The notes: generated by a model from the sequence alone, not told the origin. A stretch of DNA of 64,000 nt from Zopfochytrium polystomum (GCA_025765615.1 JAIVFJ010000064.1:1-64000); one strand, 5' to 3'. Shown: positions 44,700-57,755, counted from the first letter of the stretch. Numbers and translations: made by a program.

Positions 44700-45780
44700 A
44701 ACTAACACTCCCCCCTAAGCTGTGGGCAGGAGCAAAGGCCGGCACGGAGGAAAACCTTAAGCCATATTCAACTTAAGTAAACTGGAAAAAGAAGAATCAC
44801 AAACACATATGACTGGCCATCAGATGGCAGAACAGAAAGGACAGACTGCACTAACAAAAAATGGATGGGGGCACAAATTAAACTTCAGAGGTAAAGGAAA
44901 ATGAGTCAAAGTAATGAAAAGAAACAAAGAAGAAAACAGCTTCACAGATAATAAAAAATGAATCAGAGGTAAGAAAAGAAACAAAGGCCAATGTGACTCA
45001 AATGGTATTCACTGAGAGCAGCTGAGAGAGATTTGACCAAGGCAGGCACTCGTCGATGCAATGGACACCTTGGGCAGCGTTGGAGTATTGAGACTACTGG
45101 GAAGGGAGTTACTGCAGTGCAGTTGTTGATAATGTTTGCATGGCACTGAAGTAACTCCTTGCTATAGACTTTCTTGTGTAAGAAGATTCTGTGATGTGAT
45201 GTTCCAACTGCATATTGAGGATGGTTTTCATTGCTCCCATTTCACAGAGTTTGTAACAAGTTTAGGCAAGGCAATGGCAGAAGAAGTTTTTGCCAGAATC
45301 GCCAAAAAACAAATATTGTTAACGTAGCTTGCAGTGTGGATAATGAGTCAATCTGACAAAGGAGGATGCAGTAGTCCCAGAAGATTGCACTTTCCTGGCA
45401 ACTGTTTGATTTAGATGGCTGTTCAACTCCAGCAGTCAGTGTGGTGGTAATGAACTACTTGATGCAGATTTGGCACATAAAATATGCTGTTGAGGTATGT
45501 GTTGCTGATATCCACTGTGCCAGTGTCCCAGTTGATTCAGGCAGCCATTTCAGTGAGTAAAACACTATTGATTTGGACAAATGTGAGTGAGTATTCTGAA
45601 TATCGATGCAATGATACTAAGGGGGGCCTCATAGCCGTGAGCTGTGCATAGAAGCACTCAATGCCGCTGTCTTCACTAAGCTTGACCTTGTAGACCCATT
45701 TGTTCCAGATTATGTTGACATAGGTGGGTTGTTCAATAACTTCAAAGGCTGTCTGCACATATACGAGGGTCTGGGCAGGG
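44700..45780 (-). pseudogene. Copia B RT/RNase H relic in the left repeat arm
   Basis: Read leftward from 45780: AFEVIEQPTYVNIIWNKWVYK (RT start; Copia consensus is KWVYK), then IECFYAQLTA. Later come a degenerate VDISNTYLNS and the RNase H end SLSAALSEYHLSH, followed by a polypurine tract (TTAGGGGGGAG) and the LTR at 44707. It is heavily decayed. Mirror copy at 58286-59366, and a better copy at 51860-53731. Confidence 0.6.
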
Positions 45781-46329
45781 TGTGCTTGTCAAACACAGTT
45801 GGCCTAAATGGGTACACTTTGCAGAGTTGTCAGATGGTGGCAACAGCTGACGTCGTTCTGATGGAATTTCGCCTGAAGGTAAGAAGTTTGTGGTGTATTC
45901 CAAACTTTAAAGTGTTATGTTTTTTTGTGGTTGTAGAGAAATAGAATCTACTTGTGATGGTTTTAACTTTAAGAAACTTTAGGGAAAACTAGTTCAGATT
46001 TTTAAGATACCCTGCACACAAAAGAAAGCAAGAGAAAACTCTGCACAGGTGAGCCTTCTGCACGATGCTGGTCTGGGCTCCCCCCAGTACCCTATGAGGT
46101 GAGGCGACCACTCCCCCATACACAGCTTGCCCTCAACGCTTTCCCCCGCATCTCGTCTGGGCACATCTCGAGAATAACTGTCTCCTGGTTGGTGCTCCTT
46201 GCGGAATGGGCTCCCTGCTCAGGACTCCACCTCCTCTGACACAGGTCCGGGCCACACTAGCCTACAAGCTGGGACTTTGGTGTTCGTGGGCCTTCAGTTG
46301 ATTTTACATTATTTCTAATTCGCCAACCA

Positions 46330-47097
46330 ATTCATAAGCAAGGTTTCAACCAGGTGTGATTTGGGTGAGAAGGGTTTCTCTGGTCCATGAGGCAGAGGCA
46401 CCAATTGGAATCTCTGTCCTTGGAATGGTCCATCTCTGATGAGACAGGTTCCAGTGTTGCAGAGGTCTAGTGGATCAACTGTATCATTCTGTTCCGCATT
46501 GATGTAACTTGTGTCAATGCAGTGGCGTAAGTCGATATTTTTGTTGGAGAGTTCTGTTGGTCGAGTCAGTAGTCATGTTGTTTTCTCAGGACAATTATGT
46601 GTGCCAAGTTTGAAATGCTTTCGTTGGATTTTGGGTGTGTTGTGAAGGTGGTGTTGCAGCAGATGAAATGTTGGTTTGTTAGCTTGGTGTGTGTCAGGTA
46701 GGGGGGGGGGTCGTTGTCTCCAATTGGACAAAAAATCAAAAATTAATGGTGAGGGTTGGAGGTAATCTGGTGACCCTGAATGGAAAAAGGCGTCGCTTAA
46801 CACGAAGGAGAGTGATTTAGGGGTGCCGTTGGTAACAGTCGTGTAGTCCTGAAGCAGGCCTTTCCAATGATAGCTTGGGATTGGCTGGGGGAGGTCTGGA
46901 AGGTGAGCAAATCGAGGTTGAAGTTGGAAAAGTGGGCGACGACTTTGGAGGCAGTGGATGTTAGTTTTGGGTCTTTTGGTGTAAGCAGTGTGCAGGAGCT
47001 TTGACCTGATACTGCTCTGCAAGGATAACTTGCAGCATTTTGCAAGTGATGGTCCTTGTAACAGTTTTGTATAAAGACAAACACAAGACTGACACAT
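46330..47097 (-). pseudogene. Inverted partial copy of the Copia gag relic
   Basis: Matches 28300-28960 in reverse, including PIPSYHWKGLL and PDYLQPSPLIFDFL. It retains about 200 bp (46310-46400) that the direct copy at 48470 has lost. Overlaps a plus-strand LTR B start at 46959. Confidence 0.5.
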
Positions 47098-47190
47098 TTT
47101 GTGAAGGCAGCTTCAACCGCCCACTACCACCATCTTAAAGGGAGTACTCTTCCACCCATCATCCACCTCACTGAATTCTTTCATACAAAA
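46959..47190 (+). repeat. Copia family B LTR
   Basis: TGTTAGTTTTGGGTCTTTTGG through ACTGAATTCTTTCA (about 230 bp), nearly identical to 53732-53958. Followed by a second ATACAAAACTGTTACC motif. Confidence 0.65.
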
Positions 47191-48185
47191 CTGTTACCAA
47201 AAGCACTCAAGGAGCAGTGAATGGATTGAGCGTTTCAGGAGATCAACTATTCGATGGGCAGGCGAGCTGAAAACAATGATCGAGCCACTGGCGGCAACGG
47301 AGTCGACCCGAGCGATCGAGGGAATTGAACCAACCATCGATCGATCGCCTTGCGACCGACCGACTGTATTTGCCAGTCGACTATTCAGTGTTGTACAGAT
47401 TGATTGGAAAGCGAGTCACCCCATCCTTTTGCTGAAGGGCGTATCGAACCAACCCATCGAACCAACCCCTCACTGACCAGACCACCGATCGACCAACCAC
47501 TTCCACCAATCAGCTAATGGACCACGCCAATCATTGCATCATAACTTCAATTTTCACTACTCCTTGACCCAAACGCCTCTTCTACCACACTTCTCTACCA
47601 CACTTCTCGACGTACTCAGTCTTTGCCAGATTCATTATCCGAGTTTGTTCCTGTGTCGCCTTGCGCCGGATCATGGACACCGTCCCCCCTGCGTCCGACA
47701 GTGGCTCGTTTGAGGACTCAGCGCCACTTGCACTTCATGATCGCAAGTGGGACTCACTCAGCCAAACCAGGAACCACAACAAATCGAGTCATGACGATGA
47801 GGATGACGATGAGGACGCCTCGTATTCGCCTCCGTTATCGCCGTTTCGAGCTGCAGTTCTTGCGCACAGTTTCCCAGTTCGACGTTCCCCATACTGCACG
47901 ACTGCTGAACCTCGTTCCATTATATGATGTGAAGTGGCCAACGGGGATGTTCCCCAACCTAAAGATGCGATGGCTATGCTCGGTACTTTCGGGACATTTC
48001 AGTGAGGATGGCGGGCAAAAGGCATTGAAGAGCCAAGGGCTGGGCGAGCGGACGAGCACGACCTGCCAATTGAGCGAATTGAACTTACCACCAGTCGCCC
48101 GTCTCATCCAGTCGTTCGATCGTGCCTTAACCAGTCAGCTAGAAAACCACTGCTGCGGTTTATTGGTTCCTCAAGCAAACGAAGT
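47191..48185 (+). other. Unassigned segment with two open frames
   Basis: A plus-strand frame at 47661-47927 begins MDTVPPASDSGSFED and carries an acidic run (DDEDDDEDA). An overlapping longer frame (47623-48192) includes LNLVPLYDVKWPTGMFPNL. The CGATCGA-rich stretch 47270-47500 is unusual for the region. No family recognised: possibly host gene debris, possibly a gag N-terminus. Confidence 0.3.
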
Positions 48186-51100
48186 CCATTAATTTTTGAT
48201 TTTTTGTCCCCAATTGGAGACAACGACCACCCCGCTACCTGACACACACCAAGCTAACAAACCAACATTTCATCTGCTGCAACACCACCTTCACAACACA
48301 CCCAAAATCCAACGAAAGCATTTCAAACTTGGCACACATAATTGTCCTGAGAAAACAACGTGACTACTGACTCAACTAAAACGATACAGTTGATCCACTT
48401 ATCCTCTGCAACACTGCAACCTGTCTCATCAGAGATGGACCATTCCAAGGAGAGAGATTCCAATTGGGACTTGCAAAGGAGATCATTGACGACTTTGAAC
48501 GCATCAAAATGGAACCAACTGAAGCTTCAGATGCCTTCATTACCCGATTCACCAAAGCGTACCATCGAGTCGACAGCTTTGCAAAATCAGCAGCTGGAGA
48601 ACTTCTCCATCGTATTTGCCCTTTCCAAAAAGTTGTTTGAATCTTTGTTGGCTCACTGGGCCAAAGCCTGTTGGGAAAAGGAAAAGTTTTTCTTGTTGTC
48701 AGCAACCCAGCTCCTCAGATAACAAGTTTAGCCAAACTAATCTCACTCTTCAAAAACCCGTTTGACAAAACAACTATGATAAGCAACACATCGAGCTGGC
48801 TGATCAAGCAACAATCACTTGGCCACTACTGCACCAGAAATCACCACACCAACTATTACTATCCTGGTTATCTGCCTCTTCATATTGATTGAACAACAAA
48901 CAGCAGAGGTTCAAAAACCAACCAGCTCCATCAACTAATAATCAATCTGCTAAGTGTTTTGCTCTTCACTTTTGAAATGCATCAAAGTAAATGCCTTTAT
49001 CCTCTCAATTTTTTTATATTGTTTCAGCCCCGAAGGGCCGACGGGAAGAGAAAGCGCCATCAATGGTGAACCGTTATAGACTACGTCCAGGCATCTCCAC
49101 TACACCACTCCTTGTGATTCAAGACTGTACTCTTTCTTGTTGCCTTCAACAGCTGGCGTCGTGACTTGAACCCTGGGCCCTTGAGTGACAGATACCCAGA
49201 CCCCCCATGCTTTCCCAGGCATAACAAATTAGGAATTAATGATATGGTGTTTTCCTCGTCTATCAACCCATGGAGTTGGTAGTTCAATTTCTGGATTCCC
49301 TGATACAATCATCATTGACATGGCCACCTTTTGAGATCAGAGTGTTTTCAACCACACTGAAACTCTCACCATCAAACATATTAGTGATTGGGATGACCAA
49401 TAGTTGTGCAAGTGCCAACTCTCACAACCATGGCAACCTTGTGCAATTTCCTCATAACTTTGGACTCTGTTACATCAAGCTAAGCCTCTCTTTATCTTTT
49501 CTCACATAACTTCAGCACTTCAGCCAAAGACAATTTGCAGTCCATTCATTGATAGAACAAGGACTGGTTGAGTAGTTTAACAATCCTCTAGCCATTTTGT
49601 AAACAGTCTATTCTGAGTGATTGCTAGGCAAGCGTGACCAGCACAGGGTCAAAAACCTCTCATATATTATCTGCTTGAGCAGAGGAGGAGGAAAACTGTT
49701 GACACTGGGTTTCCGTTCCACTTAATACTTGGAGTATTTGTCATCAGCACAAGCCAGCGCCCAGTACAACATCAAACATCATCTTCCACTTAGGGGGGAG
49801 GATTCTAGGGATAAGTGAAAGATGATCACTGGCACTGTATTGCCAATTAGATGGAGGATGCTTGGAATAAGTGAACGATGATCATCAGCACAGAGTTGCA
49901 AAGTGGTCTCAGCATGGATTGGCACCAACTTATCATGGTCTTCTTGGTGCCAGGCTGCTGGCTTGGGAAAACGCTCTATCCATTTTAGCCAAATGAAACT
50001 GGACTCAGGAGTCAAACTATGGAATACACTATTATTGCTGGGCTTACTTGACCCTGGCTTGGGACCTCAACTCACACATATTGACTGCTTCAGCTTTTAT
50101 ACACAGACACACTAACACACTACACCAGGTCCCACATCACAGGAAATTCCACAGCCATACCTGAATCCTCACCTTGACCCTGATGAATCAACCAACTTCT
50201 GTGACAAAACACAATGTTCCTTGAAATAACTTTTGCCTCATTCCAAGGAGTATCAACGTTTATCTTTATTGGACACTCAACACTAACACTTTTTCAGAGC
50301 AAACTATAAACAAGCTCAACCTTGCAAGATTACTGAAGTTCCATTCTCATCTAAGATTCTTCCTTAGCCGAACCAAATCTAACTGACTCTAGATTTCAAA
50401 CTGCTCTTAATAGAGTCACTCCAGAACAGCTATGTTCTTTGAATGCCTCATGCATTCATCCAGCATGCATTCATGCAACATAACCAGGATCTGGAAGCTT
50501 CAGAGATTGCCCTCAACTTTTGTAATCTGACCAGAAACTTTGTGGTTTGGCTTGGATGTTAGACTTGAGAAAAACATTCTGCTGATTCTTTAACGAGGCA
50601 GAGTAGAAGACATCAGGCTAAGTCTTTGTTCCCTTTGCTTGCACTAACACTCTTCTACCAGCATAAATTCCACAACATCAGTTGGAGACTAAAGGCAAAT
50701 CATCATCAAGCAATCAAACTCTTTCGAAACATCTGGATATACTAACTCTCACAAATGCTTTCTACCACTAACTTTGTCTCTATCTTTATTTTCCACTCTT
50801 GACCAACAAAAACAAAAATCAACCACCTCACACACAGTTACAATTACCATATCATCAAACTATTCAAACCTCAGCAATCTCAGCAAAATTCAGGAAACCT
50901 TCAACTATTCATTCCTGCAGATCAGCTTCAGAAACAACACCAACATCACCACTTTGCTCCATTCAGTCACCAGTCACCTTGAACCATCTTTGAACTTGAA
51001 TTTTGCCAGTTGAACAAGTTGAATTGGAGTTGCATTCAGTTTTCTGCAGTCTCAACAAAGTCAGACAAAGCATCAACCATTCCCCACAGCAGAGTCACTC

Positions 51101-51647
51101 CAGAAAACAACAACTTCCTCCATTCGGTCAGCATTCAGCTTCAGCAATCAGAATTGGAAGAAGTTAAACTGGAATTGTTAAATTGGAATTGGTAAAAAGT
51201 ATCAACCACATGGTAATCCACAGCGAAAGTGAATCGGATAACGGTGTACAGCTCTGGTGTTGGAGGTGACGGCACGACGGGTTGGATTCCCTGCTACTGC
51301 AATCAACCCCCAGTGGGTCTTACTGGGAGCACTATAGGCATGACTGTGGAAGGCCGGACCGATGTGGCAGACCGGCAATGTGAAATCAACCAAAGGCCCA
51401 CGAACACCGAAGTCCCAGCTTGTAGGCTAGTGTGGCCTGGACCTGTGTCAGAGGAGGTGGAGTCCTGAGCAGGGAGCCCATTCCGCAAGGAGTACCAACC
51501 AGGAGACAGTTATTCTTCTGATGTGCCCAGGCGAGACGCGGGGGAAAGCGTTGAGGGCAAGCTGTGTATGGGGGAGTGGTCGCCTCGCCTCATAGGGTAC
51601 TGGGGGGAGCCCAGACCAGCATCGTGCAGAAGGCTCACCTGTGCAGA
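48186..51647 (+). repeat. Direct duplication, copy 2 (partner 28492-31925)
   Basis: Same order as copy 1: gag relic, degenerate AT-rich interior, 0.45-kb repeat (51199-51647). Relative to copy 1 it lacks about 200 bp after 48470, has different sequence at 49010-49210, and carries about 180 bp of inserted LTR-like sequence near 49600-49780. No intact gene. Confidence 0.75.
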
Positions 51648-51859
51648 GTTTTCTCTTGCTTTCTTTTGTGTGCAGGGTATCTTAGAAAATCTGAACTAAT
51701 TTTCCCTAAAGTTTCTTAAAGTTAAAACCATCACAAGTAGATTCTATTTCTCTACAACCACAAAACAAACATAACACTTTAAAATTTGGAATCCACCACA
51801 AACTTCTTACCTTCAGGCAAAATTCCATCAGAACCGCACCAGCTGTTGGCACCATCTGA

Positions 51860-53731
51860 CAACTCTGCAAAGTACAGCTTTTGAAGTTATTGAACAACCC
51901 ACAAATGTCAACAAAACCTGGAACAAATGGGCCTACAAGGTCAAACTTTGTGAAGACAGCAGCATTGAGTGCTTCTATGCACTGCTCATGGCTAAGGGCC
52001 CCACTTAGTGTCATTGCATTTATATTCAGAATACTCACCCACCTCTTGTCCTAATCAATAGTCTTTGTTAACTCACTGAAATGGATGCCTGAATCAACTG
52101 GGACACTGGCACAGTGGATATCAGCAACACATACATCAACAGCATATTTTATATGCCAAATCTGCATCGAGCAGTTCATTACCGCCGCATTTGTTATGAA
52201 TCACCCTCTGGAAACCTCCGGAACCTTCTAGAACATTCCTTCATGGAACCTTGTGGAACCTTCTGGAACCTTCTTTGCTTTCCTGACTTGTCGTGTTATC
52301 ATTGGTATCATTGTATTACTAATTGCTCTTTCTGGAACTTCCTTTGAGTCTTGACAAGGAAGACTCTCAAAAGTTCCTTCTCTGCCTTGTCCTGTCCTGC
52401 CCTGTTCCTGACAGCACTGACTGCTGGAGTTGAACAGCCACCAAAATCAAACAGTTGACAGGAAAGTGCAAACTTCTGGGATTTCTGCATCCTCCTTTGT
52501 CAGATTAACTCATCATCCACAACGCAAGCTAAGTTAACAATATTTGTTTTTGGTGATTCTGGCAAAAACTTCTTCTGCCATTGCCTTGCCTAATCTTTTT
52601 ACATACTCTGCGAAATGGGAGCAATGAAAATCATCCTCAATATGCAGCTGGAACATCAACATGACAGAATCTTCTTACACAAGAAAGTCTATAGCAAGGA
52701 GTTAATTCAGTGCCATGCAAACACTATCAACAACCGCACTGCAGTAACTGGCCTTCCCAGTTGTCTCTCAATCTTCAGCCACGCAGGATCGACAAAGCAA
52801 CTGCAGATCAGAGACTGTACCAGGCAATACATGACGGCATCAACTACCTTGCAACACACAGGCGACCAGACCTTGGCCCAGCAGTTCATATCTTGGTGCC
52901 TTCAGCAAGGATCCTACCAAGCAACACATGAAGATCCTTATTCTGGTTCTCCAATATCTCAATGGTAATAGTGAGTATGGTTTATTCTATTCTCGCAACT
53001 GCACAGATATAGCCGGTTACTCCGACGCTGCCCATGGTGTCCACTCAGATGGGAAATCACAGCCTAGCTACTATGTTCTATTTGGAGGAACAGCTATTAG
53101 TTGGACATCTCTTCAGAGCAGTACTGTCATGCTGTCACCGCAGGAAGCTGACTATGTAGCTGTGTCTGAACTGGGACGAGAACTTAAGGCACTATCCCAA
53201 CTCTACTCAGCACTTCAACTTCCATCTCCAACCCCACTTGTCATCTACACTGACAACAGCGGTGTGATCAACCTCAGTTCAGATGATCTTTACACCAATC
53301 GGTCAAAACATATCATGGTAAAGTATCATTATACTCAAGAACTTGTGGAACAAAGGTAGTACGGCTTGAATGGATTGCTGGAGGAGAACAGCCTGCAGAC
53401 TATATGACAAAATCTCTCTCAGCTGCTCTCAGTGAATACCATCTGAGTCGCACTGGTCTGTTTCCTCTGATTCATTTTTTCTTATCTGTGAAGCTGTTTT
53501 CTTCTTTGTTCTTTTTCATTACTTCGACTCATTTTCTTTTACCTCTGAAGTTCAATATGTGCCCCCATCCATTTTTGTTAGTGTGGTCTGTCCTTTCTGT
53601 TCTGCCATCCAATGGCCAGTCATACCTGTTTGTGATTCTTCTTTCTCCGGTGTACGGTTTCCTTAAGTTGACTATGGCTTAAGGTTTTCCTCTGTGCCGG
53701 CCTTTGCTCCTGCCCACAGCTTAGGGGGGAG
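51860..53731 (+). pseudogene. Copia B RT/RNase H relic
   Basis: Starts with TAFEVIEQPTNVNKTWNKWA (RT start) and is interrupted by a solo chromovirus LTR at 52192-52413. It continues with ATHRRPDLGPAVHIL near 52850. The best-preserved part is RNase H (52928-53359): IAGYSDAAHGVHSDGKS, GGTAISWTSLQSSTVMLSPQ, TDNSGVINL and SKHIMVKYHY. The C-terminus (SLSAALSEYHLSRTGL) precedes the polypurine tract TTAGGGGGGAG. Confidence 0.8.
52192..52413 (+). repeat. Solo chromovirus LTR with internal deletion
   Basis: Termini TGTTATG (52192) and CCTGACA (52413) are intact. The TATA box, transcript start and R region are deleted between CTCTCAAAAG and TTCCTTCTCTGCC, so it cannot promote transcription. Flanks GCATT (52187-52191) and GCACT (52414-52418) look like a 5-bp target duplication with one later change. 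The unoccupied site is visible at 58611-58632. Confidence 0.85.
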
Positions 53732-53958
53732 TGTTAGTTTTGGGTCTTTTGGTGTAAGCAGTGTGCAGGAGCTTTGACCTGATACTGCTCTGCAAGGATA
53801 ACTTGCAGCATTTTGCAAGTGATGGTCCTTGTAACAGTTTTGTATAAAGACAAACACAAGACTGACACATTTTGTGAAGGCAGCTTCAACCGCCCACTAC
53901 CACCATCTTAAAGGGAGTACTCTTCCACCCATCATCCACCTCACTGAATTCTTTCAGT
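53732..53958 (+). repeat. Copia B 3' LTR
   Basis: TGTTAGTTTTGGG start directly after the polypurine tract, ending near TGAATTCTTTCA. Fits the RNase H relic upstream in order and orientation. Confidence 0.7.
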
Positions 53959-54149
53959 GGATACAATGTAGGAGCGTCCGATCCGAGATCAAGAGAGTTC
54001 ATTGGAAAGAGGAGATCAAGAGCTTTCCAATGGTAGTAACGGAATTGCTGTCTGATGTCTGTAGCACCCGTGTTTGGTCCGCAAAGTTGGCAGATCCGAA
54101 AAGCGTACAACCCCTTCTACTGATTGGATCTGGCTGGAACCAAGGGGAA

Positions 54150-54406
54150 TGTGATTGGGATGGGTTACAGTTTTGTATGAAAGAATTTGCTATGTTGGCT
54201 GATTGATGGATTGGGCTGCTGTGGTGTACACTACTGAAGGTGGTGGTGGTGGGAGGTTGATCTTGGCTTCTGTCAGTCTTGTGTTTTTCCTTATACAAAA
54301 CTGTTACAAGGACCATCACTTGCAAAATGCTGCAAGTCATCCTTGCAGAGCAGTATCAGGTCAAAGCTCCTGCACACTGCTTACACCAAAAGACCCAAAA
54401 CTAACA
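54150..54406 (-). repeat. Opposing Copia B LTR
   Basis: Minus-strand LTR beginning at 54406 (TGTTAGTTTTGGG). With 53732-53958 it forms two facing LTRs about 190 bp apart. The intervening sequence resembles the 28080-28250 region. Confidence 0.65.
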
Positions 54407-55254
54407 CTATTCATTCTTAGTTTTACTCATTTTCCTTTTTCTCTCATTTTCCCACCTTGCAATCCACTGTCCCTGCACTGCTGTGGCCTCAAAGCCTCAA
54501 ATTATGTTCATCCCAAATTTGGAGGCAGGAGAGACACTGGGTGGAGTGGGGGTGCGGCTGAATAGTGATTCATCCTTCCAAATTGTTCTTTCTTTCATTT
54601 TCGCCTTTTGCTGTGTCTTTTCCCTTTTTTCTCTTTTCTTTCTTTCTTCCTTCTTTTCTTCTTTCTCTCCTCCCCTTTGCTATAAATACTCCCTCTCTCT
54701 CCTCTTTTTGTTCTATATCTATCAACTCTTTCTCAATAAATCCTACCTTGGTAACAACCAATCCTTTTCTTTCCTCTTTGGTGCTTCTCCCCAGGCCAGT
54801 GCTACCAGACCAAGCTGGGGATGGAGTCCTCGTGGGCCAGTGCCACCAGACCAAGCTAGTAGAGCTATGATTTCCCAAGGGCAGTGTGTTGTATGCCAAG
54901 TTGGGGTGAGGTTTCCTTCCCTTTCCTTTCTCTCTCACATTGAGCTCTGTCTCTGTGATACTGGCAGACGCCATACTGCCTTAGGGCATTCCTTTGTTGA
55001 ACGGTTCGCCTGTTGGTCACCATGTTGGACAGTCAGGGCTTGAACCTGGGGCCTGTAGGGTACTCTTCATTGAGCAACTCCACTTGGTCAGCTGTCGTTG
55101 AATAAAGACAGAATTGAACCACATCATGCATCTTTGTTGAGTTTGAGCTGAATCCAGGGTACTGGCTCTGCTAATAACCAGGAACTTCCCATCTTAAAGA
55201 CTTGTCTTATGCCTTTTGCCACTAGGCTATAGATGAGCCCCTGAAGATGAAGAG
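54407..55254 (+). other. Promoter-like, tRNA-like repeat segment
   Basis: A long pyrimidine tract (54580-54690) leads to TATAAATA (54681) and AATAAA (54736), the spacing of an LTR promoter and polyadenylation signal. Downstream on the minus strand are tRNA-like stretches: CAGGTTCAAGCCCTG near 55033-55047, and TAGCCTAGTGGCAAAAGGC near 55212-55230. No coding sequence recognised. Confidence 0.35.
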
Positions 55255-56155
55255 GAGATCTTATAGTACTCACACATCTCACTCTCACAGCAATAGGACC
55301 AAGGCAGGCACTTGTAGATCAAACTCTCAGGTGTTGGGGGCCGTGCTACCGGCCAACAACTCTGATTTCTTAACTTCTCTCTCTGATTTTTTTACGGATT
55401 TTCCTGAAACTGACGACTCTCCTTCTTTCGAGCCTGTCAAGCCACCACATGACTCTTACCATCGATTATCTGTCGCCTCCGTGGTGGGCGAGTGCCCATG
55501 ATCCTCACTCCAACACAGAGCCAGCAGTGTCACACAGTCCGTGGTGGGGCCAGCTGCATTCCCCACTCGTGGCCCCTTAGGAGGAGCCCCCAAAGGGACC
55601 AAGTACTTACCTGGGTGTGTGCCACCTCTTACCACCCTCCCCGTTGCAAGCCAGATGGATTTGAAGGGACTCTGTATTGGTACCAAAGGACAGAAATCAG
55701 ATTGAAGAAAAAAGGAAAAAGAGAAATGGCCCAAAAACAGAGGAGAAAAATGACAAGTCAACCCCCCCTGACTTGGAGCATCCACCACAAATGCTCTAAG
55801 TCCCCCCAACCCTATGTGTGTATGTACAAGTGCCAAAAATAAATTATAAATTAGGCGGGCGTGAGGTACGGCCTTTTAGGCACCCCATCCCTATGCAGTA
55901 GCAGTCTCCATTAGTCACAGAAAAAGAAAATATGTTGAGAAAACCCTGGTGCAACAGAAACTGTTAAGACAAATGTAGTAAAAGCAGGCCCAATAATAAA
56001 GACAGGTTAGCTGCAAATACACTTTGACAACGCCTTGGAAACTAAAGAACCAGGAATAATAATATGGGTCCTGATCGTTGCAGTTTTATGACAGGCACGC
56101 TGGTTTTTGCAAATAAAATCCCTAGACTTTATCACTGAGACCTCGGTGTAGTCTC
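55255..56155 (+). repeat. Direct duplication (partner about 32540-33385)
   Basis: Same order as the partner, from CTCACAGCAATAGGACC to GTGTAGTCTCACAG. It carries its own insert at 55345-55480 (LTSLSDFFTDFPETDD-like frame) where the partner has GC-rich sequence. Confidence 0.6.
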
Positions 56156-56159
56156 ACAG

Positions 56160-57530
56160 TACCTCTTTTTTAATCTCACACCCACACGTGTGACAAAGGG
56201 AGCACTCCTTACTTAGAAGATTCGCTGACTTGGGGCAGGTTGTACAGACAGTGCACTAGCTTGTGTGGTGCGGTTGGAATCCAGTGGGTGAGAGGACGAA
56301 GCAAGCGCTGATCTCTCTCTATTATCATCTGTGTGGCCACCCTTGCAGTAGGTGCACAGAACTTGCGGCTCTTTGAAAGCGGTGACCATTTCAATCATTT
56401 CTGATATTCTTCAGGGTCATCAGTCTTCACCAATTCCCAGTAGTTGCGCACTGCAAGGCGGTGAAGATCTTCTTAAAGTTGGTACCAATCGTGTTTGGTA
56501 GAGAATCCTCACCACTTGGTCATACAGTAATACTTTTCTCCGTCAAAGGTATGACCTTTGATCCTCTTTCAACATCAGCAGTTTGGTCTTCAGTTTCCTC
56601 CGAAGTGTTCTTCTTAAGGAAGTCAACATGCACTCCAGGGGCCGTCGTGGTCTTGGAGGCAGGTTTCTTCATGAGCCGAGTGGCAGTCTTCCACTCTTCA
56701 AGCTCTTTCTCAAAGTCATCAAGACTATTGGTAACAGCACCTTCTGCTGAGTCTACAGGAGCTCACTCGGTGTAGGTCTCAGACAGGAGATGTGGATAGT
56801 TTGTACCACAATCTCTCCAGCAGGGAATGTTTCTACAACACTGTATTATGCTTTTGCATCCTCGCCTGTGATGGTGATGACTCGAACAGGTCTGACCCAA
56901 CGGATTTAAGAGAACAGCTTTTGTCACTGAGGTCACCAGGGTTGTCAAGGGGGACAGCCATCCATGCTTTCTCTCCAAGTCAGAAAAAGTAGGGATTCTT
57001 GTCTCTATCAAGGGAGGCCCATCGAAGGGCCTCCTTGTATTTCTCAGAGCGCTTGCGCTGCCTTCAACCGGTGGAGAACCTCAGCAACGAAAGGTTCTGT
57101 CAGAATTAACTCAACTGCAAGTGAGTGATTCTTCCTTCAAGCCACTAGGTTTGGGAATATCCAACAGGATTCGTGTGGAAAGATCAGGCCAGAGCTTGGT
57201 CCGATTAATACGTGCTTCCCTATTCCATGGTTCAAGGAGGATATCAACTGACTTCAGTTCTCCCTGCGTGTCGAGAGGGAAGTGTGAAAGACTTCCATTG
57301 TTTGTATATCCAATCAAGCCATTCGACAAGCGTGACATGATCTCAGGGTAAATCAACTCTGCTCTGCGAACTAGTTGGAGCTGGAGTAGAGGTAAAACGC
57401 ACTGCTGTCCATGGCAGAGCAGTGGAGCATAAGTGCAAGAGCGGGCTCAGAAGGGCTCCATTGCAGGAAGTCAGGCATCGAGAACTTCAGGATTTTCACA
57501 GGTCTCATGCCTGGAGGCAGGGGAGGTGGA
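56160..57530 (-). pseudogene. Unidentified degenerate coding region
   Basis: Minus-strand frames look protein-like: LLDIPKPSGLKEESL (about 57120-57170), then ALRWASLDRDKNPYF (about 56990-57030), then DDFEKELEEWKTATRLMKKPAS (about 56660-56720) and CTYCKGGHTDDN (about 56330-56365), broken by stops. The order, with a Cys/His element, suggests a retrotransposon gag, but no family match is certain. Confidence 0.35.
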
Positions 57531-57755
57531 GCTTCACGTCAAATGTAGAGAACATTGATAGAGAACTGTAAAGTATCAACCACATGGTAACCCACAGCGA
57601 AAGTGAATTGGATAACGGTGTACAGCTCTGGTGTTGGAGGTGACGGCACGACGGGCTGGATTCTGTGCTACTGCAATTAACGTCACCTCCAGTGGGCCTT
57701 ACTGGGAGCACTATAGGCATGACTGTGGAAGGCTGGACTGATGTGGCAGACTGGC

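Larger units (their letters stand above)
43440..46310 (+). repeat. Large inverted repeat, left arm (2,871 bp)
   Basis: Matches 57756-60626 in inverted orientation over exactly equal length. Every open frame is the same length in both arms and I saw no difference. It contains most of the Copia A LTR, a gag-like relic (44150-44500), a Copia B LTR starting at 44707 (-), a Copia B RT relic (44700-45780, -) and a truncated 0.45-kb repeat (46040-46310). It ends abruptly in the middle of that repeat. Confidence 0.9.

Noticed and set aside
54565..54870. Ser/Phe/Leu-rich frame that could be a membrane protein
   Set aside because: It is a translated pyrimidine tract upstream of TATAAATA; more likely a promoter region of an LTR.
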